Shown: positions 35,992 through 45,955 of the stretch, piece after piece
How the letters are laid out: each line of letters opens with the position of its first letter
Position numbering within the stretch: position 1 is the stretch's first letter
Origin: Deminuibacter sp966424055
GTDB taxonomy: Bacteria; Bacteroidota; Bacteroidia; Chitinophagales; Chitinophagaceae
Length of the DNA: 64,000 nt
NCBI GenBank assembly: GCA_966424055.1
Contig: CBJLMB010000015.1
Coordinates: 83,509-147,508, forward strand
Direction of reading: 5' to 3'
Translations under genes and position numbers: made by a program
Notes under the pieces: generated by a model
What the model was told of the DNA's origin: nothing
Seen by the model: only the letters and a program-made list of their open reading frames with translations
Database searches by the model: none

Positions 35992-37547
35992 GCCTGATCT
36001 GTTGTTTCCTTCTTACCACCAGCCGGAGCAGGGAACACCAGTATGATCATGCCGCCGAGACAGGCCAGGCCTGCAGCAATACGCAATATCTTTTTATAGG
36101 CCACAATAAAACCTGTATGGTATGCTGTACTGATATTGTTCCTGTTGGCAGCCGCTATTGATCCAGGCACAGTAGCATTACCCAGGTTCTTTGCCTGCGC
36201 CATAACAGCCTGCTGTTGCTGTGGTTCGAGTGCCAGCGGAGCCACTTGTTTCTGCAGGCTTGCAGAAAAGAACAATACAGCCAGCGATCCGAAAATAGCG
36301 TTTGCAAAAACACCTGCAACACGGGTCAGTGCATTGTTGATACCTGATGCTGTTCCGGTATGATGATTGCCTACTGCCCCCATAACCGTTGCGGTAAGCG
36401 GCGCCACGGTGAAAGACATGCCCAGCCCCAATACCAGGATGCCCGGGAAAAAACTGCCCCAGTAATGATCAAACCCATCCGTTTGGCCAATAAAAGACAG
36501 CAACAGGAATCCCACACCCGTGAGGCAGGGCCCTGCCACCAGGAATAATGTGGCACCATATTTATCAGATAAACTGCCCGCCAGGCGTGCAATAAAAATC
36601 ATCAGGATAGTGAAGGGTAAAAATGCGAGGCCCGACTGAAGCTGTGTATAGCCCTGCACCTGCACCATATCCAGGGAAAGAAACAACATGGCCGCACTAA
36701 GACCAGCATAAAGAAAAAAAGTCAGCAGGTTGGCACCGGCAAATACGGGGTTATTGAAAAGGCTTAACGGCATCATGGGATGCCGGCTTTTGCTTTCTGC
36801 AATGATGAATACAATAAGCAGGATAATACCCGCAATAATAGAACCATATACCTGGAAACTGCCTAAACCCAGTGCAGGAATACGCAGGCAACCGAAAGTG
36901 AGCAGTGTCATACCCAGTATGATCAGCAGGGCACCGGCGAAATCCAGTTTTTCATTCTGCATCTCCGGGTCCCAGCTTTCTTCAACTTTTTTCCACAGGA
37001 ACCACAAGGCCGCTATCCCAATGGGAATATTGATGAAAAATATATAGCGCCACAACCCTGCATCTGCCAGTGCACCACCCAGTATAGGCCCGCCCATGGT
37101 GACCAGTGTTGTTACTGCAGACCAGGTACCAATAGCACTTCCTCTCTCTTTTTCATTGATGGAAGAAGAGATAAGGGACAGGCTGCCCGGGATCATAAAA
37201 GCACCACCCAGTCCCTGCAGAACGCGGCATACAATCAACAACAATGCATTGGCAGCAACACCACAGGCCGCAGAACCCAGGATGAAAATAAAAATGCCTA
37301 TCATGAAAACCTTCTTGCGCCCGAACTTATCTCCCATACTGCCGCCGATTAAAATAAGTGCGGCCAGCATCAGCAGGTAGGCATTCAATACCCAGAAAAG
37401 ATCAGCAGCCGATGCATGGAGGTTATGCTGCAAAGCAGGCAAAACAACATTCAATGCAGTGGCATCGATAAAAGCCATAGAGGATGCGAGTATGGTAGGA
37501 ACCATAACCCAGAGACCTTCTTTAGAATGGAGCGCTACGGTTGCCAT
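35988..37547 (-). CDS. MFS multidrug exporter, DHA2 (EmrB/QacA) family
   Basis: 519 residues with 14 predicted membrane segments, as in DHA2 drug:H+ antiporters. Motif A is LIGGSMGDKFGRKKVFMIG (about 66-84). The start TILASSMAFIDATALNVVLP carries the family motif D1 (helix 1), and motif C is seen as GLGGAFMIPGSLSLISSSIN followed by GPILGGALADAGLWRYIFFI. Usual partners (an EmrA-type fusion protein, an outer-membrane channel or a TetR regulator) are not adjacent. Substrate unknown. The stop codon overlaps that of the DUF5990 gene. Confidence 0.9.
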   Translation of the reverse strand: MATVALHSKEGLWVMVPTILASSMAFIDATALNVVLPALQHNLHASAADLFWVLNAYLLMLAALILIGGSMGDKFGRKKVFMIGIFIFILGSAACGVAANALLLIVCRVLQGLGGAFMIPGSLSLISSSINEKERGSAIGTWSAVTTLVTMGGPILGGALADAGLWRYIFFINIPIGIAALWFLWKKVEESWDPEMQNEKLDFAGALLIILGMTLLTFGCLRIPALGLGSFQVYGSIIAGIILLIVFIIAESKSRHPMMPLSLFNNPVFAGANLLTFFLYAGLSAAMLFLSLDMVQVQGYTQLQSGLAFLPFTILMIFIARLAGSLSDKYGATLFLVAGPCLTGVGFLLLSFIGQTDGFDHYWGSFFPGILVLGLGMSFTVAPLTATVMGAVGNHHTGTASGINNALTRVAGVFANAIFGSLAVLFFSASLQKQVAPLALEPQQQQAVMAQAKNLGNATVPGSIAAANRNNISTAYHTGFIVAYKKILRIAAGLACLGGMIILVFPAPAGGKKETTDQA

Positions 37548-37857
37548 ACGCGGGCAGCTTTATGTTGACTGAATATACTTTGAATATACTCAATTTTCAT
37601 TGCCCGGCCGTTACCGCTTTTCAATTAAAAACAGCAGCTGTTAATCTTCTTTAAATCAATGCAAATTGCTGCAGCAATGCGCCGCTTTCCCATAAAACAG
37701 GCTGCATCAAACCAGGTTAACACAGCCTGCTCTTTGTTCAAGCAAATAAAATAGACCGGTGCGCAACAAAATGCCATCATCGCGATATAAAACCCGGAAT
37801 CATGAGGTAGCCCGTTGATAGAATAAATCATTTTGCCAGGCCATCCTGAAAAGGTAT

Positions 37858-37896
37858 CTTTCTTTCTGCATTTTTTGCGTGTTCCGCGAGATGGAT
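37858..37896. repeat. Relic of the dispersed repeat core
   Basis: TCTTTCTTTCTGCATTTTTT followed by GCGTGTTCCGCGAGATG resembles the minus-orientation core (CTGCGTTTTCCGCGCATTCC then GCGAGA) with losses. It is the only thing recognised in the gap 37548-37947; a 116-codon frame there has no protein-like character. Confidence 0.45.
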
Positions 37897-37947
37897 CCTT
37901 GCAGCTCAGCGCTGTTAGCCTGAAGCTTTTATACCCGGAGTGTTCAA

Positions 37948-38625
37948 CTAACCAAAAAATCCCCCGATCGCCCATGCCCGCTCGCCTTTTTGGTAAGGAT
38001 AAGCCCCATCAAATTTGCCGGGCACTTCAACATACCGAAGCGCTTTGGTCATACCTACTTCGGAAGTAAAATATCCCCATATGGTCAGCTGTTTGATCAG
38101 GGTAAAATAATGCGGCGGGTATTGTTCCCTTATATGGGAAGCGCCGAAATCTGCTTTGGCTTCTGCTGTTATCACCCACTCGTTCTGTTGTTTATCAAAT
38201 GCTTCTTTTTTCTTTTTATAATCATCGGTTTGGGCATATTCCTTGGCTTCTTTATCCAATGCCGTCAGGAAATCTGTTTTTTCAGCCGCCTGCAGGCTGT
38301 TGAAATCTTTTTTATACTTTGCTTCGCAGGCTTCTTTCAGTTTGCCGATGCCTTCCGTGAACACTTTCTGCTGGTTGTCGGTATAACAATCGTTCACGAT
38401 CGTTTTCATAAACCGGCCGATGGCTGCAGATCTGGCGCCCGGTGATGAAGCTGTTGTGGGAATGATCACTTCGCCTATCTCATCGAGCAGGGCGATATCC
38501 TCATCGGAAAAACCAGCGGCCGTTTTTTTGCCTGCCGGTTTACAGCCCGACAGGAAAAATTCAGTACCAATTACGCTGCCGCCCAGTAAAACACTTACAA
38601 TAGATATAGCTTGTCTTCTGTTCAT
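37948..38625 (-). CDS. Gluconate 2-dehydrogenase subunit 3 family protein, Tat lipoprotein
   Basis: About 225 residues from ATG 38625; an upstream start at 38673 lies outside the signal peptide. Signal MNRRQAISIVSVLLGGSVIG with twin Arg, then a lipobox-like FLSGC. The mature part is the small-subunit domain: FSDEDIALLDEIGEVIIPTT, SPGARSAAIGRFMKTIVNDC and a C-terminal aromatic part with TIWGYFTSEVGMTKALRYVE. This subunit helps export and mature the FAD-containing GMC subunit, which has no signal of its own. The GMC gene lies 125 bases upstream, so the pair is probably one periplasmic dehydrogenase. Confidence 0.85.
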   Translation of the reverse strand: MNRRQAISIVSVLLGGSVIGTEFFLSGCKPAGKKTAAGFSDEDIALLDEIGEVIIPTTASSPGARSAAIGRFMKTIVNDCYTDNQQKVFTEGIGKLKEACEAKYKKDFNSLQAAEKTDFLTALDKEAKEYAQTDDYKKKKEAFDKQQNEWVITAEAKADFGASHIREQYPPHYFTLIKQLTIWGYFTSEVGMTKALRYVEVPGKFDGAYPYQKGERAWAIGGFFG

Positions 38626-38749
38626 GAGCTGAGTTTTTAAGTTTGCAATAACCGGCAGTACCGGCAATCTCAAGACTATTTTCTTTATACTGTACTATTC
38701 AACTATTCATCAATGATTGGTACAGCACTGTTTTCATGTAAAATGCATA

Positions 38750-40432
38750 TTAAAGGTTCTGTTTCTTCAATTCGCTTACCGCATAGTCTGCTGCCCTTGC
38801 TGTAAATGCCATATAAGTAAGCGAGGGATTTACGCAGTTGGCCGATGCCATAAACGAACCATCTGTTACAAATACATTCGGAGCATCCCATACCTGGTTC
38901 CATTTATTGAGTACAGATGTTTTGGGATCTGCACCCATTCTTGCCGTCCCCATTTCATGAATACCGCGTCCTAAAACTGGTTCGCCAAAGGGTATGCTCA
39001 TTACATTTTTCAGTCCTGATTTTTCCAGCATCTCCTTTGCATCATTGACCATATCCACGCGCATTTTCTTTTCATTGTCTTTTATCTCCGCATCTATTGC
39101 CAGGATATTCAGTCCCCATTTGTCTTTTTTGGTTTTATCGAGCGTCACCTGGTTTTCATGGTATGGCAGTGTTTCACCGAAACCGCCAACAAACATTGAC
39201 CAGGCGCCTGGTACAGAAAGGGCTTCTTTTAAATCCACGCCGATAGCCAGCATTTCTGCGGGCTGCGCACCACGCCCCCGCATGCCTGCACCCTGGTAGC
39301 CGAAACCACGCAGGTAATCGCGTTTTTCACCAAACATGTTGCGGAACCTGGGAATATAAATACCGTTAGCCCTGCGGCCATAGGTGTATTTATCTTCATA
39401 CCCTTCTGCAAAACCCATGGTGGCACCGCCCATGTGGTGGTCCATCAGGTTATGCCCCAGCTCGCCGCTGCTACTGCCCAAACCGCCGGGCCATATATCT
39501 GTTGCAGAGTTCATCAGCACCCATGCACTATTGAGTGTGGATGCATTAAGGAAAATGATCTTTGCATTGTACACATAGGTCTTGTTGTTTTCTGCATCCA
39601 GTACCTCCACACCTGTTGCGCGTTTTTTGTCTTTATCATATAAGATCCGGGTAACAATACTCCAGGGCCTGAGTGTAAGATTGCCAGTTTTCATGGCAGC
39701 AGGCAGTGTGGATGATTGTGTGCTGAAATAGGCGCCAAACGGGCATCCCAGCCAGCATTTATCCCTGTACTGGCAATTGGTTCGGCCGGGCAAAGGCTCG
39801 GTGATATTGGCGGTACGGCCGATGATCATATGGCGCTGCCCTTTATACATTTCCTTTATGCGGGCTGCCACATCTTTTTCTACAACGGTCATCTCCATGG
39901 GTGGCATAAACTGTCCGTCGGGTAAATGTGGAATGCCATCTTTGTTGCCACTGATGCCCGCAAATTTTTCAACATGATCGTACCAGGGCGCAATATCTTT
40001 ATAACGAACGGGCCAGTCAATGCCCACACCTTCTTTGGCATTGGCTTCAAAATCCTGGTCGGCCCAGCGCCAGCTTTGCCTGCCCCACATCAACGATCGG
40101 CCGCCTACATGATAACCCCTGAACCAGTCGAAGCGTTTAACTTCCGTGTAAGGCGATTCTTTCTCATCCACCCACCAGTCCAGGTTGGTTTCATTTAAAG
40201 GATAATCACGGTTGAGTACCGGGTGGTCTTTGATCATCTGCTGGGTTTTGGTTCCCCTGTGTGCAAATTCCCATGTGGCTTTGGTGGCATTGACATAGTC
40301 TTTTACATGTTCAATGTTTTTGCCCCGTTCAAGCATCAATACTTTCAGCCCTTTTTCGGTCAGTTCTTTTGCGGCCCATCCGCCGCTGATGCCAGAGCCT
40401 ATTACGATGGCATCGTATGTATTATCTGCCAT
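38750..40432 (-). CDS. GMC-family FAD oxidoreductase (sugar/glycoside dehydrogenase large subunit)
   Basis: About 560 residues from ATG 40432; a start five codons upstream is less likely. FAD-binding N-terminus DAIVIGSGISGGWAAKELTE with GxGxxG, then LERG. Mid-part GYHVGGRSLMWGRQSWRWAD. The C-terminal GMC domain has GIHEMGTARMGADPKTS (active-site His) and NVFVTDGSFMASANCVNPSL with the conserved Asn-Pro. A CxxxCxxGC-like Cys group is present in NCQYRDKCWLGCPFGAY, as in the related sugar dehydrogenases. No signal peptide: export together with the Tat subunit is expected. Probable reaction: oxidation of a sugar hydroxyl, for example at C3, inferred from neighbours. Confidence 0.88.
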   Translation of the reverse strand: MADNTYDAIVIGSGISGGWAAKELTEKGLKVLMLERGKNIEHVKDYVNATKATWEFAHRGTKTQQMIKDHPVLNRDYPLNETNLDWWVDEKESPYTEVKRFDWFRGYHVGGRSLMWGRQSWRWADQDFEANAKEGVGIDWPVRYKDIAPWYDHVEKFAGISGNKDGIPHLPDGQFMPPMEMTVVEKDVAARIKEMYKGQRHMIIGRTANITEPLPGRTNCQYRDKCWLGCPFGAYFSTQSSTLPAAMKTGNLTLRPWSIVTRILYDKDKKRATGVEVLDAENNKTYVYNAKIIFLNASTLNSAWVLMNSATDIWPGGLGSSSGELGHNLMDHHMGGATMGFAEGYEDKYTYGRRANGIYIPRFRNMFGEKRDYLRGFGYQGAGMRGRGAQPAEMLAIGVDLKEALSVPGAWSMFVGGFGETLPYHENQVTLDKTKKDKWGLNILAIDAEIKDNEKKMRVDMVNDAKEMLEKSGLKNVMSIPFGEPVLGRGIHEMGTARMGADPKTSVLNKWNQVWDAPNVFVTDGSFMASANCVNPSLTYMAFTARAADYAVSELKKQNL

Positions 40433-40618
40433 AAGTAAACCCTCCAAACCTCCCTGGGGAGGACTTTATGTTGTTTGTTCTGAAAATGTTGGTTACGATT
40501 TATTTATCCGATACAGTGATCGCCGGTAGGCTATAGCGGTTGAAGCCCCTGCTGTATATTCCCTTCTTGCAACTACGTTGTAAATTCACCGCAAGGCATA
40601 GCCCACCAGCAATGCGCA

Positions 40619-41545
40619 TTATACTTTTAAGGTATTTGTCAGGTACTGGTAGCTCTCTGAAATACTTGCATAAGGATCGCGGGGCATATCGTGCTCTACA
40701 AAAAAATGCTGTAACCCTGCTGTTCCTGCATTGGCAAAAATGGTTTTAAAATCAACAAGACCCGAGCCTACAGGTGCAGGTCCCTGTTTGTTTTTATCCA
40801 GGTCTTTCACATGCCATAAAGGAAAACGGCCGGGATGCTTTTTAAACATACCTGGTATATCCACACCGGCTTTGGTAGCCCAGCAGAGGTCAAGCTCAAA
40901 CTTTATATCCGGGCTTAACTGTGTAAGGAACATATCATAAGGCTTTTGTCCTTCTACTGTATTAAACTCCGCATCATGATTGTGGTAGCAGAGCGTGATA
41001 CCCGCTTTTTTACAGGCTTCCCCTGTTTTGTTCAGGGTTTCAATAGATGCATTTATTTCATCCAGCGAATCTATCGGCGTGCTGGCGCATACCAGGAAAG
41101 GCACCCCTGTGGCAGCAGCTTTATCTACTATTTCCTGCATATCGCTGCGCAGGTTTTTCATCGGCGGAATGGTAATGGGTTTACCATCGGGACCTTTAGG
41201 CATTTTATCGGGAGGTGGCAGCTTGATGGGGCCACCCAATACATGATGCGATTTCCAGGAAAGGCCCAGATCGGTAAGTATTGCCGAGAAATCTTTTGCG
41301 CTCATACCATAGTAATCGCCTTTTTTAGAGAAAGCCGATTCTACTTCTTTGTAACCGATCGCCGCTACTTTTTTTAATGAGCCCTGCACATCATCATCCA
41401 TTATATTGAACAGGGTAAAAAGCTGTAGCCCCGGTGGCGGATAGGATGCGCGGGCAAAGATAGAAGCCATTGATCTGCCTGATAACAATGCAGTGCCGGC
41501 GACAAGCGCCCCGGTTGATTGTATAAATTTTCTTCTGCTGTTCAT
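40619..41545 (-). CDS. Sugar phosphate isomerase/epimerase-type TIM barrel, Tat-exported
   Basis: 308 residues. Tat signal MNSRRKFIQSTGALVAGTAL. The AP-endonuclease-2-like TIM barrel follows: PPGLQLFTLFNIMDDD, GYKEVESAFSKKGDYYGM, SWKSHHVLGGPIKLP, then ACKKAGITLCYHNHDAEFN with metal-ligand His, DIKFELDLCWATKAG with Glu/Asp ligands, and FPLWHVKDLDKN with another His. The metal site appears complete. Exported members of this family next to GMC dehydrogenases act on 3-keto-sugars in recently described glycan pathways, as isomerases, hydratases or lyases. That assignment here is inference. Confidence 0.82.
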   Translation of the reverse strand: MNSRRKFIQSTGALVAGTALLSGRSMASIFARASYPPPGLQLFTLFNIMDDDVQGSLKKVAAIGYKEVESAFSKKGDYYGMSAKDFSAILTDLGLSWKSHHVLGGPIKLPPPDKMPKGPDGKPITIPPMKNLRSDMQEIVDKAAATGVPFLVCASTPIDSLDEINASIETLNKTGEACKKAGITLCYHNHDAEFNTVEGQKPYDMFLTQLSPDIKFELDLCWATKAGVDIPGMFKKHPGRFPLWHVKDLDKNKQGPAPVGSGLVDFKTIFANAGTAGLQHFFVEHDMPRDPYASISESYQYLTNTLKV

Positions 41546-41577
41546 GAGTATTATATTTGATTCGTGATGGAAATGTG

Positions 41578-41699
41578 GTTGGGATCGTTGGGATTGTTAG
41601 TATTGTTATGATTGATGGGATTGTTGGGATTGTTATGATTGTTGGGATTGTTAGTATTGTTATGATTGTTGGGATTGTTATGATTGTTGTTATGGTTGT
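41578..41699. repeat. 9-bp-type microsatellite between receptor and isomerase genes
   Basis: About 13 imperfect units of the form NNNATTGTT, mainly GGGATTGTT, ATGATTGTT and AGTATTGTT, run from 41578 to the receptor stop codon at 41700. The unit pattern is itself partly periodic at 27-36 bases. It lies in the spacer between two genes of the probable operon. Confidence 0.85.
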
Positions 41700-44645
41700 T
41701 TAGAATATCCATGCGACAGACGACCAGAATGTTCTGGGTAGTATATCGCGGCCTATCATCAGCGTTCCCCTGGGTATATTGGTAAAATTGCGAAACTGGT
41801 CGCCGCGCACATCGCCCTCGGTAAGCGCCCTTGTATTCAGCAGGTTGTTCACCCAGCTGCGTATACTCAGGTGTTTAAAAAAAGTATAGCCAATACCCGC
41901 TTTCATTTCTATATAGCTGGCCAGCCGGTAACTATCACTGGGTGAGGAATACCTGCCACTGGCATAATTACCAGCCATATATACGCTAAGCCCTTTGTAC
42001 TCGTAGCTGGCAGATAGTTCTGTTGCCACTACCGGTACCCGCTCGGTACGGTTGCCGGTGAAGCTGTAAGTGGTATCGCCCATGATGCCCAGTAAGATGG
42101 TATTGGTACGGGTGCTGGCCTTGTAACCGGTATAACGGGAATCCTGGATGGTTCCGGTAAGCCGGAACGTAAGCGGATTAACCGGTTTATACGACACTTC
42201 AAATTCACCGCTCCAGGTACGGGTAGACCCGAAAGCCAGCAGTGTCTGCGTTCCTGCCGTTACAGTGGGAACAGCAATATTCAGCGACACATTTTTAATA
42301 GCCGAATAACTGGCCGATACAAACAACGACCAGCTGTTCCTGGCATATTTCATCCCGATCTCCCCCAGGTAAACAGGCCGTTTTTTAATGGTGGAATCGG
42401 CAAAGGCCGCCAGGTTATAATCTGCAATAGTAGGTGCATTATACGCACGGGTAGCACGGGCAAACATAGCGGTGGTATTGCTTATTTTGTAATTCACCCC
42501 TGCAGATGCCGCCCAGTTATTAACCGTTTTGCTGTAAGGTGTGGCGCCGGTCATTTCAATACCACCGCTATTGGGTATGCCATCGGCATCCAGGCCGTAA
42601 AACGGCCGCCGCCCTTTCACTTGCTGGTTATCGAACCGTACACCCAGATCGACCCGCCATTTATCGCTCAAAGCGATTTCATCACTCAGGTAGGCTGATA
42701 GTATGCGTGTATTACCGATCACCGTAGCGGCGCTCACTTGTGTGAGCCCATTGGAAAGTTCATCTACGGGATTCCCATTCTGGTTATACCGGAGTAATCT
42801 ACGGGGATGTGCTGTAAACTCCTGCACACCAAAATAAGTATAGTTGGTATCAGTATGTACATTGTACTGATAAAACCCGCCTCCTATTGTCAGCTGGTGT
42901 GCACCGGCTTTTTTCTTAACATCTATAAAATCAACAAACTGTTCTTCCCTTCTTTTATCGGTGAGAAATATAGTGCTCACAATACTGTCCCTTCCTGCAT
43001 AGGCAGAACCATCCAGGTAGCGGTAGGTTAGTTTTCCATCAAGGGCGGCAATACCTGAGGCTGTTTGGGCGGTGGTGGAAAACTTTGTTTTCTGGTAGCG
43101 GAAATTATTGTTCAACTGCCAGCCGCTGCCAAGGTTATAGCTTAGTTGCAGCTGCCCTGACCATAGCCTGGTATGCATGCCATCTGCAAGATCGTATGTA
43201 TGCACCTGGCCATTTCGGTCGGTATAATTCCATTTCCGGTCTGTGGTTACCATCGACTGTGTAAACAGGTCAAACCCATTGTATACAGGCCTTGGTTTGC
43301 CCGATCCATCATAGGCATAATAAGCCGGCAGCAGGAACTGGGTGATATCGTTCAGGTATTTGCCGTACACACGGATAAAGCCTTTGTTGTTGTTAAAGGC
43401 ATAAGTGATATTGCCCTTCAGCTGTCCGCCTTTGTTGGCAGTATACCCCGGGGGGATCACACCTTTATCTGTCCTGTAAAAACCACCGATATTGTATTTG
43501 ATATGGCCGTTTATCTTACCTCCGGTATTGGCATCCACGCGTTCCATGTTTTGTGTCCAGCCCTGTGTATATTTCACTTGTCCATAGGCTTTATCCGTAC
43601 CGGTATAACTGATATTATTGACCACAGCGCCCGGTGTGCTGGGCAGTATGATAGCAGCATTGCCGCCACGTACGCCTTCTATGGTTTTCAGGGTAAGATC
43701 GGTTTTGTAGTACTGGTCTACAGACGGTAATGAATTGAAACCGGTGGGCAATAGTGGTAGTCCGTCTTCCATGATACCAAGGAAAATATAGCCGCCCTGC
43801 TGCGGAAAACCACGCACCCAAACATTACCCGGACCATCGCCCCCGGTATTTTCCACCGTAAGACCGGGAATGGCTTTCAGCAGGTCAGTGCTGTTCAGCG
43901 GAGCGCGGTTGATCATGTCTTTATTGCTTACCGTAGTGATGGCTACGCTGCTTTCTATTTTCTTTTTAGGATTACCGGTTCCCGTCACCACCACATCCTG
44001 CAGTTTCAGGGCATCTTCAGAGAGTACGGCATTAACGGTAATAGCCCCCTTCACTGTTATGCTCTCGCTTTTGATGAGGTAGCCGATATACGTGAATGTA
44101 AGTGTATAGTTGCCTGCGGGAATATTTTGCAGCGTATAATTGCCCTCTGTATTGGTAGTGGTGCCGTATCTGGCGCCCTGCAGTTCAACCGATACACCGG
44201 TAAGAACACCTCCTTTATCATTTTTGACATTTCCTTTTATACTGCCCGTTTCCTGGTCTGCAGATGGCGCAGCAAGACCTGCATTGTTTTTAAAAAACAA
44301 CAATACCTTATCCTCATCGACAGCGTAAGCAATATTCAATGGCTTAAAAGCCGCATCAAGGAAGGCGCCCAGCTTTACACCATTTGCATTGCAGGATATC
44401 TTTCTTTCAGCCCCTATCAGCTGTGAGCTGAAAATAAATTTTACGCCGGTTTGCTCCTGCAGTAATAAGATCACCCGTTTCACTTCGGTTTGCCTCACTG
44501 AAAGGCTGATGGTTTTGTTTAAAACCTCCTGCGCTTTTGTTTTTTTGGCATACGCAAAGCCGGCAAACAGTCCCAATAGCATTATTTGTAAAGCGCTCAT
44601 TCTCATAATAGCAATAAGTAAAGCAACCGAACGGTTTTTTTGCAT
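41700..44645 (-). CDS. TonB-dependent receptor with STN and carboxypeptidase-like domains (FecA-like signalling type)
   Basis: 981 residues. Signal region LQIMLLGLFAGFAYA; STN domain near 45-110 (VKRVILLLQEQTGVKFIFSS); carboxypeptidase-D-like domain near 130-215 (GSIKGNVKNDKGGVLTGVSV, TFTYIGYLIKSESITVKG); plug beginning LKLQDVVVTGTGNPKKKIES with MINRAPLNSTDLLKAIPGLT and EGVRGGNAAIILPS; barrel to the C-terminal aromatic AWIF. No SusD partner is encoded. The STN domain and the fecR and sigma genes upstream make it a surface-signalling transporter, perhaps for the substrate oxidised by the downstream enzymes. Confidence 0.9.
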   Translation of the reverse strand: MQKNRSVALLIAIMRMSALQIMLLGLFAGFAYAKKTKAQEVLNKTISLSVRQTEVKRVILLLQEQTGVKFIFSSQLIGAERKISCNANGVKLGAFLDAAFKPLNIAYAVDEDKVLLFFKNNAGLAAPSADQETGSIKGNVKNDKGGVLTGVSVELQGARYGTTTNTEGNYTLQNIPAGNYTLTFTYIGYLIKSESITVKGAITVNAVLSEDALKLQDVVVTGTGNPKKKIESSVAITTVSNKDMINRAPLNSTDLLKAIPGLTVENTGGDGPGNVWVRGFPQQGGYIFLGIMEDGLPLLPTGFNSLPSVDQYYKTDLTLKTIEGVRGGNAAIILPSTPGAVVNNISYTGTDKAYGQVKYTQGWTQNMERVDANTGGKINGHIKYNIGGFYRTDKGVIPPGYTANKGGQLKGNITYAFNNNKGFIRVYGKYLNDITQFLLPAYYAYDGSGKPRPVYNGFDLFTQSMVTTDRKWNYTDRNGQVHTYDLADGMHTRLWSGQLQLSYNLGSGWQLNNNFRYQKTKFSTTAQTASGIAALDGKLTYRYLDGSAYAGRDSIVSTIFLTDKRREEQFVDFIDVKKKAGAHQLTIGGGFYQYNVHTDTNYTYFGVQEFTAHPRRLLRYNQNGNPVDELSNGLTQVSAATVIGNTRILSAYLSDEIALSDKWRVDLGVRFDNQQVKGRRPFYGLDADGIPNSGGIEMTGATPYSKTVNNWAASAGVNYKISNTTAMFARATRAYNAPTIADYNLAAFADSTIKKRPVYLGEIGMKYARNSWSLFVSASYSAIKNVSLNIAVPTVTAGTQTLLAFGSTRTWSGEFEVSYKPVNPLTFRLTGTIQDSRYTGYKASTRTNTILLGIMGDTTYSFTGNRTERVPVVATELSASYEYKGLSVYMAGNYASGRYSSPSDSYRLASYIEMKAGIGYTFFKHLSIRSWVNNLLNTRALTEGDVRGDQFRNFTNIPRGTLMIGRDILPRTFWSSVAWIF

Positions 44646-44841
44646 AATTTTGCATTGTTTTAGTTCGTTAAAAATTGGATTAGCGGAATTAAAACCTTTC
44701 CTGAATAAGGATCAGCCGGTAGTGTTGCGAGCATTACCGGTTTTTTTGTGGAAAGTGAGCGCAACAGATCTGCTGTGCGAGCTTTTTTTGTATGATTAAA
44801 TGTTTTGGTTTAGTTGGGTTTTATTAAAAAGATACAATGCA

Positions 44842-45858
44842 TCACTCTGTATTGTTATTCCGGATAAGAATAGAAGTGCCTTTTATTTCATAACTCAGCT
44901 TTATAACGCGGCAAATAAGCGTCAGTTTTTTATACAGGTCTTCCCGGGAAATATCCCCGGTAAAAGTGTACCTGCCCAGTGCTTCATTCTCGGTTATTAT
45001 TTCAATTCCATAAGCCTTGCTTAAATCGGCAAATACATTTTCCAGCAAAGCATCTGAATAAACAAAAGGCGGCGCAACCAGCGCATCAGTATTTTGTACC
45101 AATGGCTGCGGGTTATCCACCAGTGTTTTTTCAAAACGCTCCTGTTGTTTATAAAATATGGCTTTCTGATTAGGTATCAGGATGACACCATTGTTACCGG
45201 TAGCTGTATTGCTGCTGCCCTCGTACACTTCTACTTTTCCTGTTTTTACAGAAACTTCCACCCTGCCGCTGCCTTCATTGGGTGTTATATAAAAACTGGT
45301 GCCCAGTACATGCGTCACCACCTGGTCACTGAATACATAAAAAGGATTTCCCGGGTTCCGGGTTATATGGAAAAATGCGGCGCCTTTTAAATATACCTTT
45401 CGCTGTGTTTGAACAAAATGCTGCGGATACTTTATAGCGGCACCGGGGTCAAGCTGCACCAGGCTGCTGTCTTCCAGGTACAGTATCATGGGTGTTTTAC
45501 CACTGTTCACCTGTTCAATGTATTGGGGTTCTTTCAGAGAAGCATACAGCTGGTCTGTATTGCGCGGTTGATTGCGGTACCAGGAAACAGTGGCTATGAT
45601 GAACAGTATGGCGGCGGCAACGCTCCATTTAAATAGCGGCTTTCTGTAAAAAGGAATAATGACGGCAGGTTCAGGTGCAGGAGAATGCATCCGGTTCCAG
45701 ATACGGGTTTCTATTTCCCGGATATCTTCTTCCTGGATGGGAGGCAATGTATCATCATCCAGCAGTTCGTACCACTGCTCCACCAGTCTGGCTTCTTCGG
45801 CGGAGCATTCCCCGGCTATATATTTCTGGAGCAGGAAATGAAGGTCTTTCCGGATCAT
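44842..45858 (-). CDS. FecR-family anti-sigma factor
   Basis: 338 residues, full length. N-terminal DUF4880-like helices (KYIAGECSAEEARLVEQWYE), one membrane helix near 84-100 (WSVAAAILFIIATVSWY), FecR domain (PMILYLEDSSLVQLDPGAAI, KVYLKGAAFFHITRN, VVTHVLGTSFYITP) and C-terminal DUF4974 (LLENVFADLSKAYGIEIITE, then YTFTGDISREDLYKKLTLIC). It lies between the sigma gene and the receptor gene with the same orientation, as expected for the sigma-FecR-receptor chain. Confidence 0.92.
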   Translation of the reverse strand: MIRKDLHFLLQKYIAGECSAEEARLVEQWYELLDDDTLPPIQEEDIREIETRIWNRMHSPAPEPAVIIPFYRKPLFKWSVAAAILFIIATVSWYRNQPRNTDQLYASLKEPQYIEQVNSGKTPMILYLEDSSLVQLDPGAAIKYPQHFVQTQRKVYLKGAAFFHITRNPGNPFYVFSDQVVTHVLGTSFYITPNEGSGRVEVSVKTGKVEVYEGSSNTATGNNGVILIPNQKAIFYKQQERFEKTLVDNPQPLVQNTDALVAPPFVYSDALLENVFADLSKAYGIEIITENEALGRYTFTGDISREDLYKKLTLICRVIKLSYEIKGTSILIRNNNTE

Positions 45859-45955
45859 GCATTCTATTTTTTCAATATGGCTTCAGCAACAGCACACCCA
45901 TTACCACCTGTGCTATAAATGATAGTCGAACCGGCAAAGCAAACCCCTAAACCCC

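Noticed and set aside
37625..37975. 116-codon minus-strand frame between MFS and subunit-3 genes
   Set aside because: Runs through a repeat relic, overlaps the end of the subunit-3 gene and has irregular composition; not protein-like.
41578..41699. CRISPR-like or coding repeat
   Set aside because: Units are 9 bases long with no spacers; it is a microsatellite in a gene spacer.
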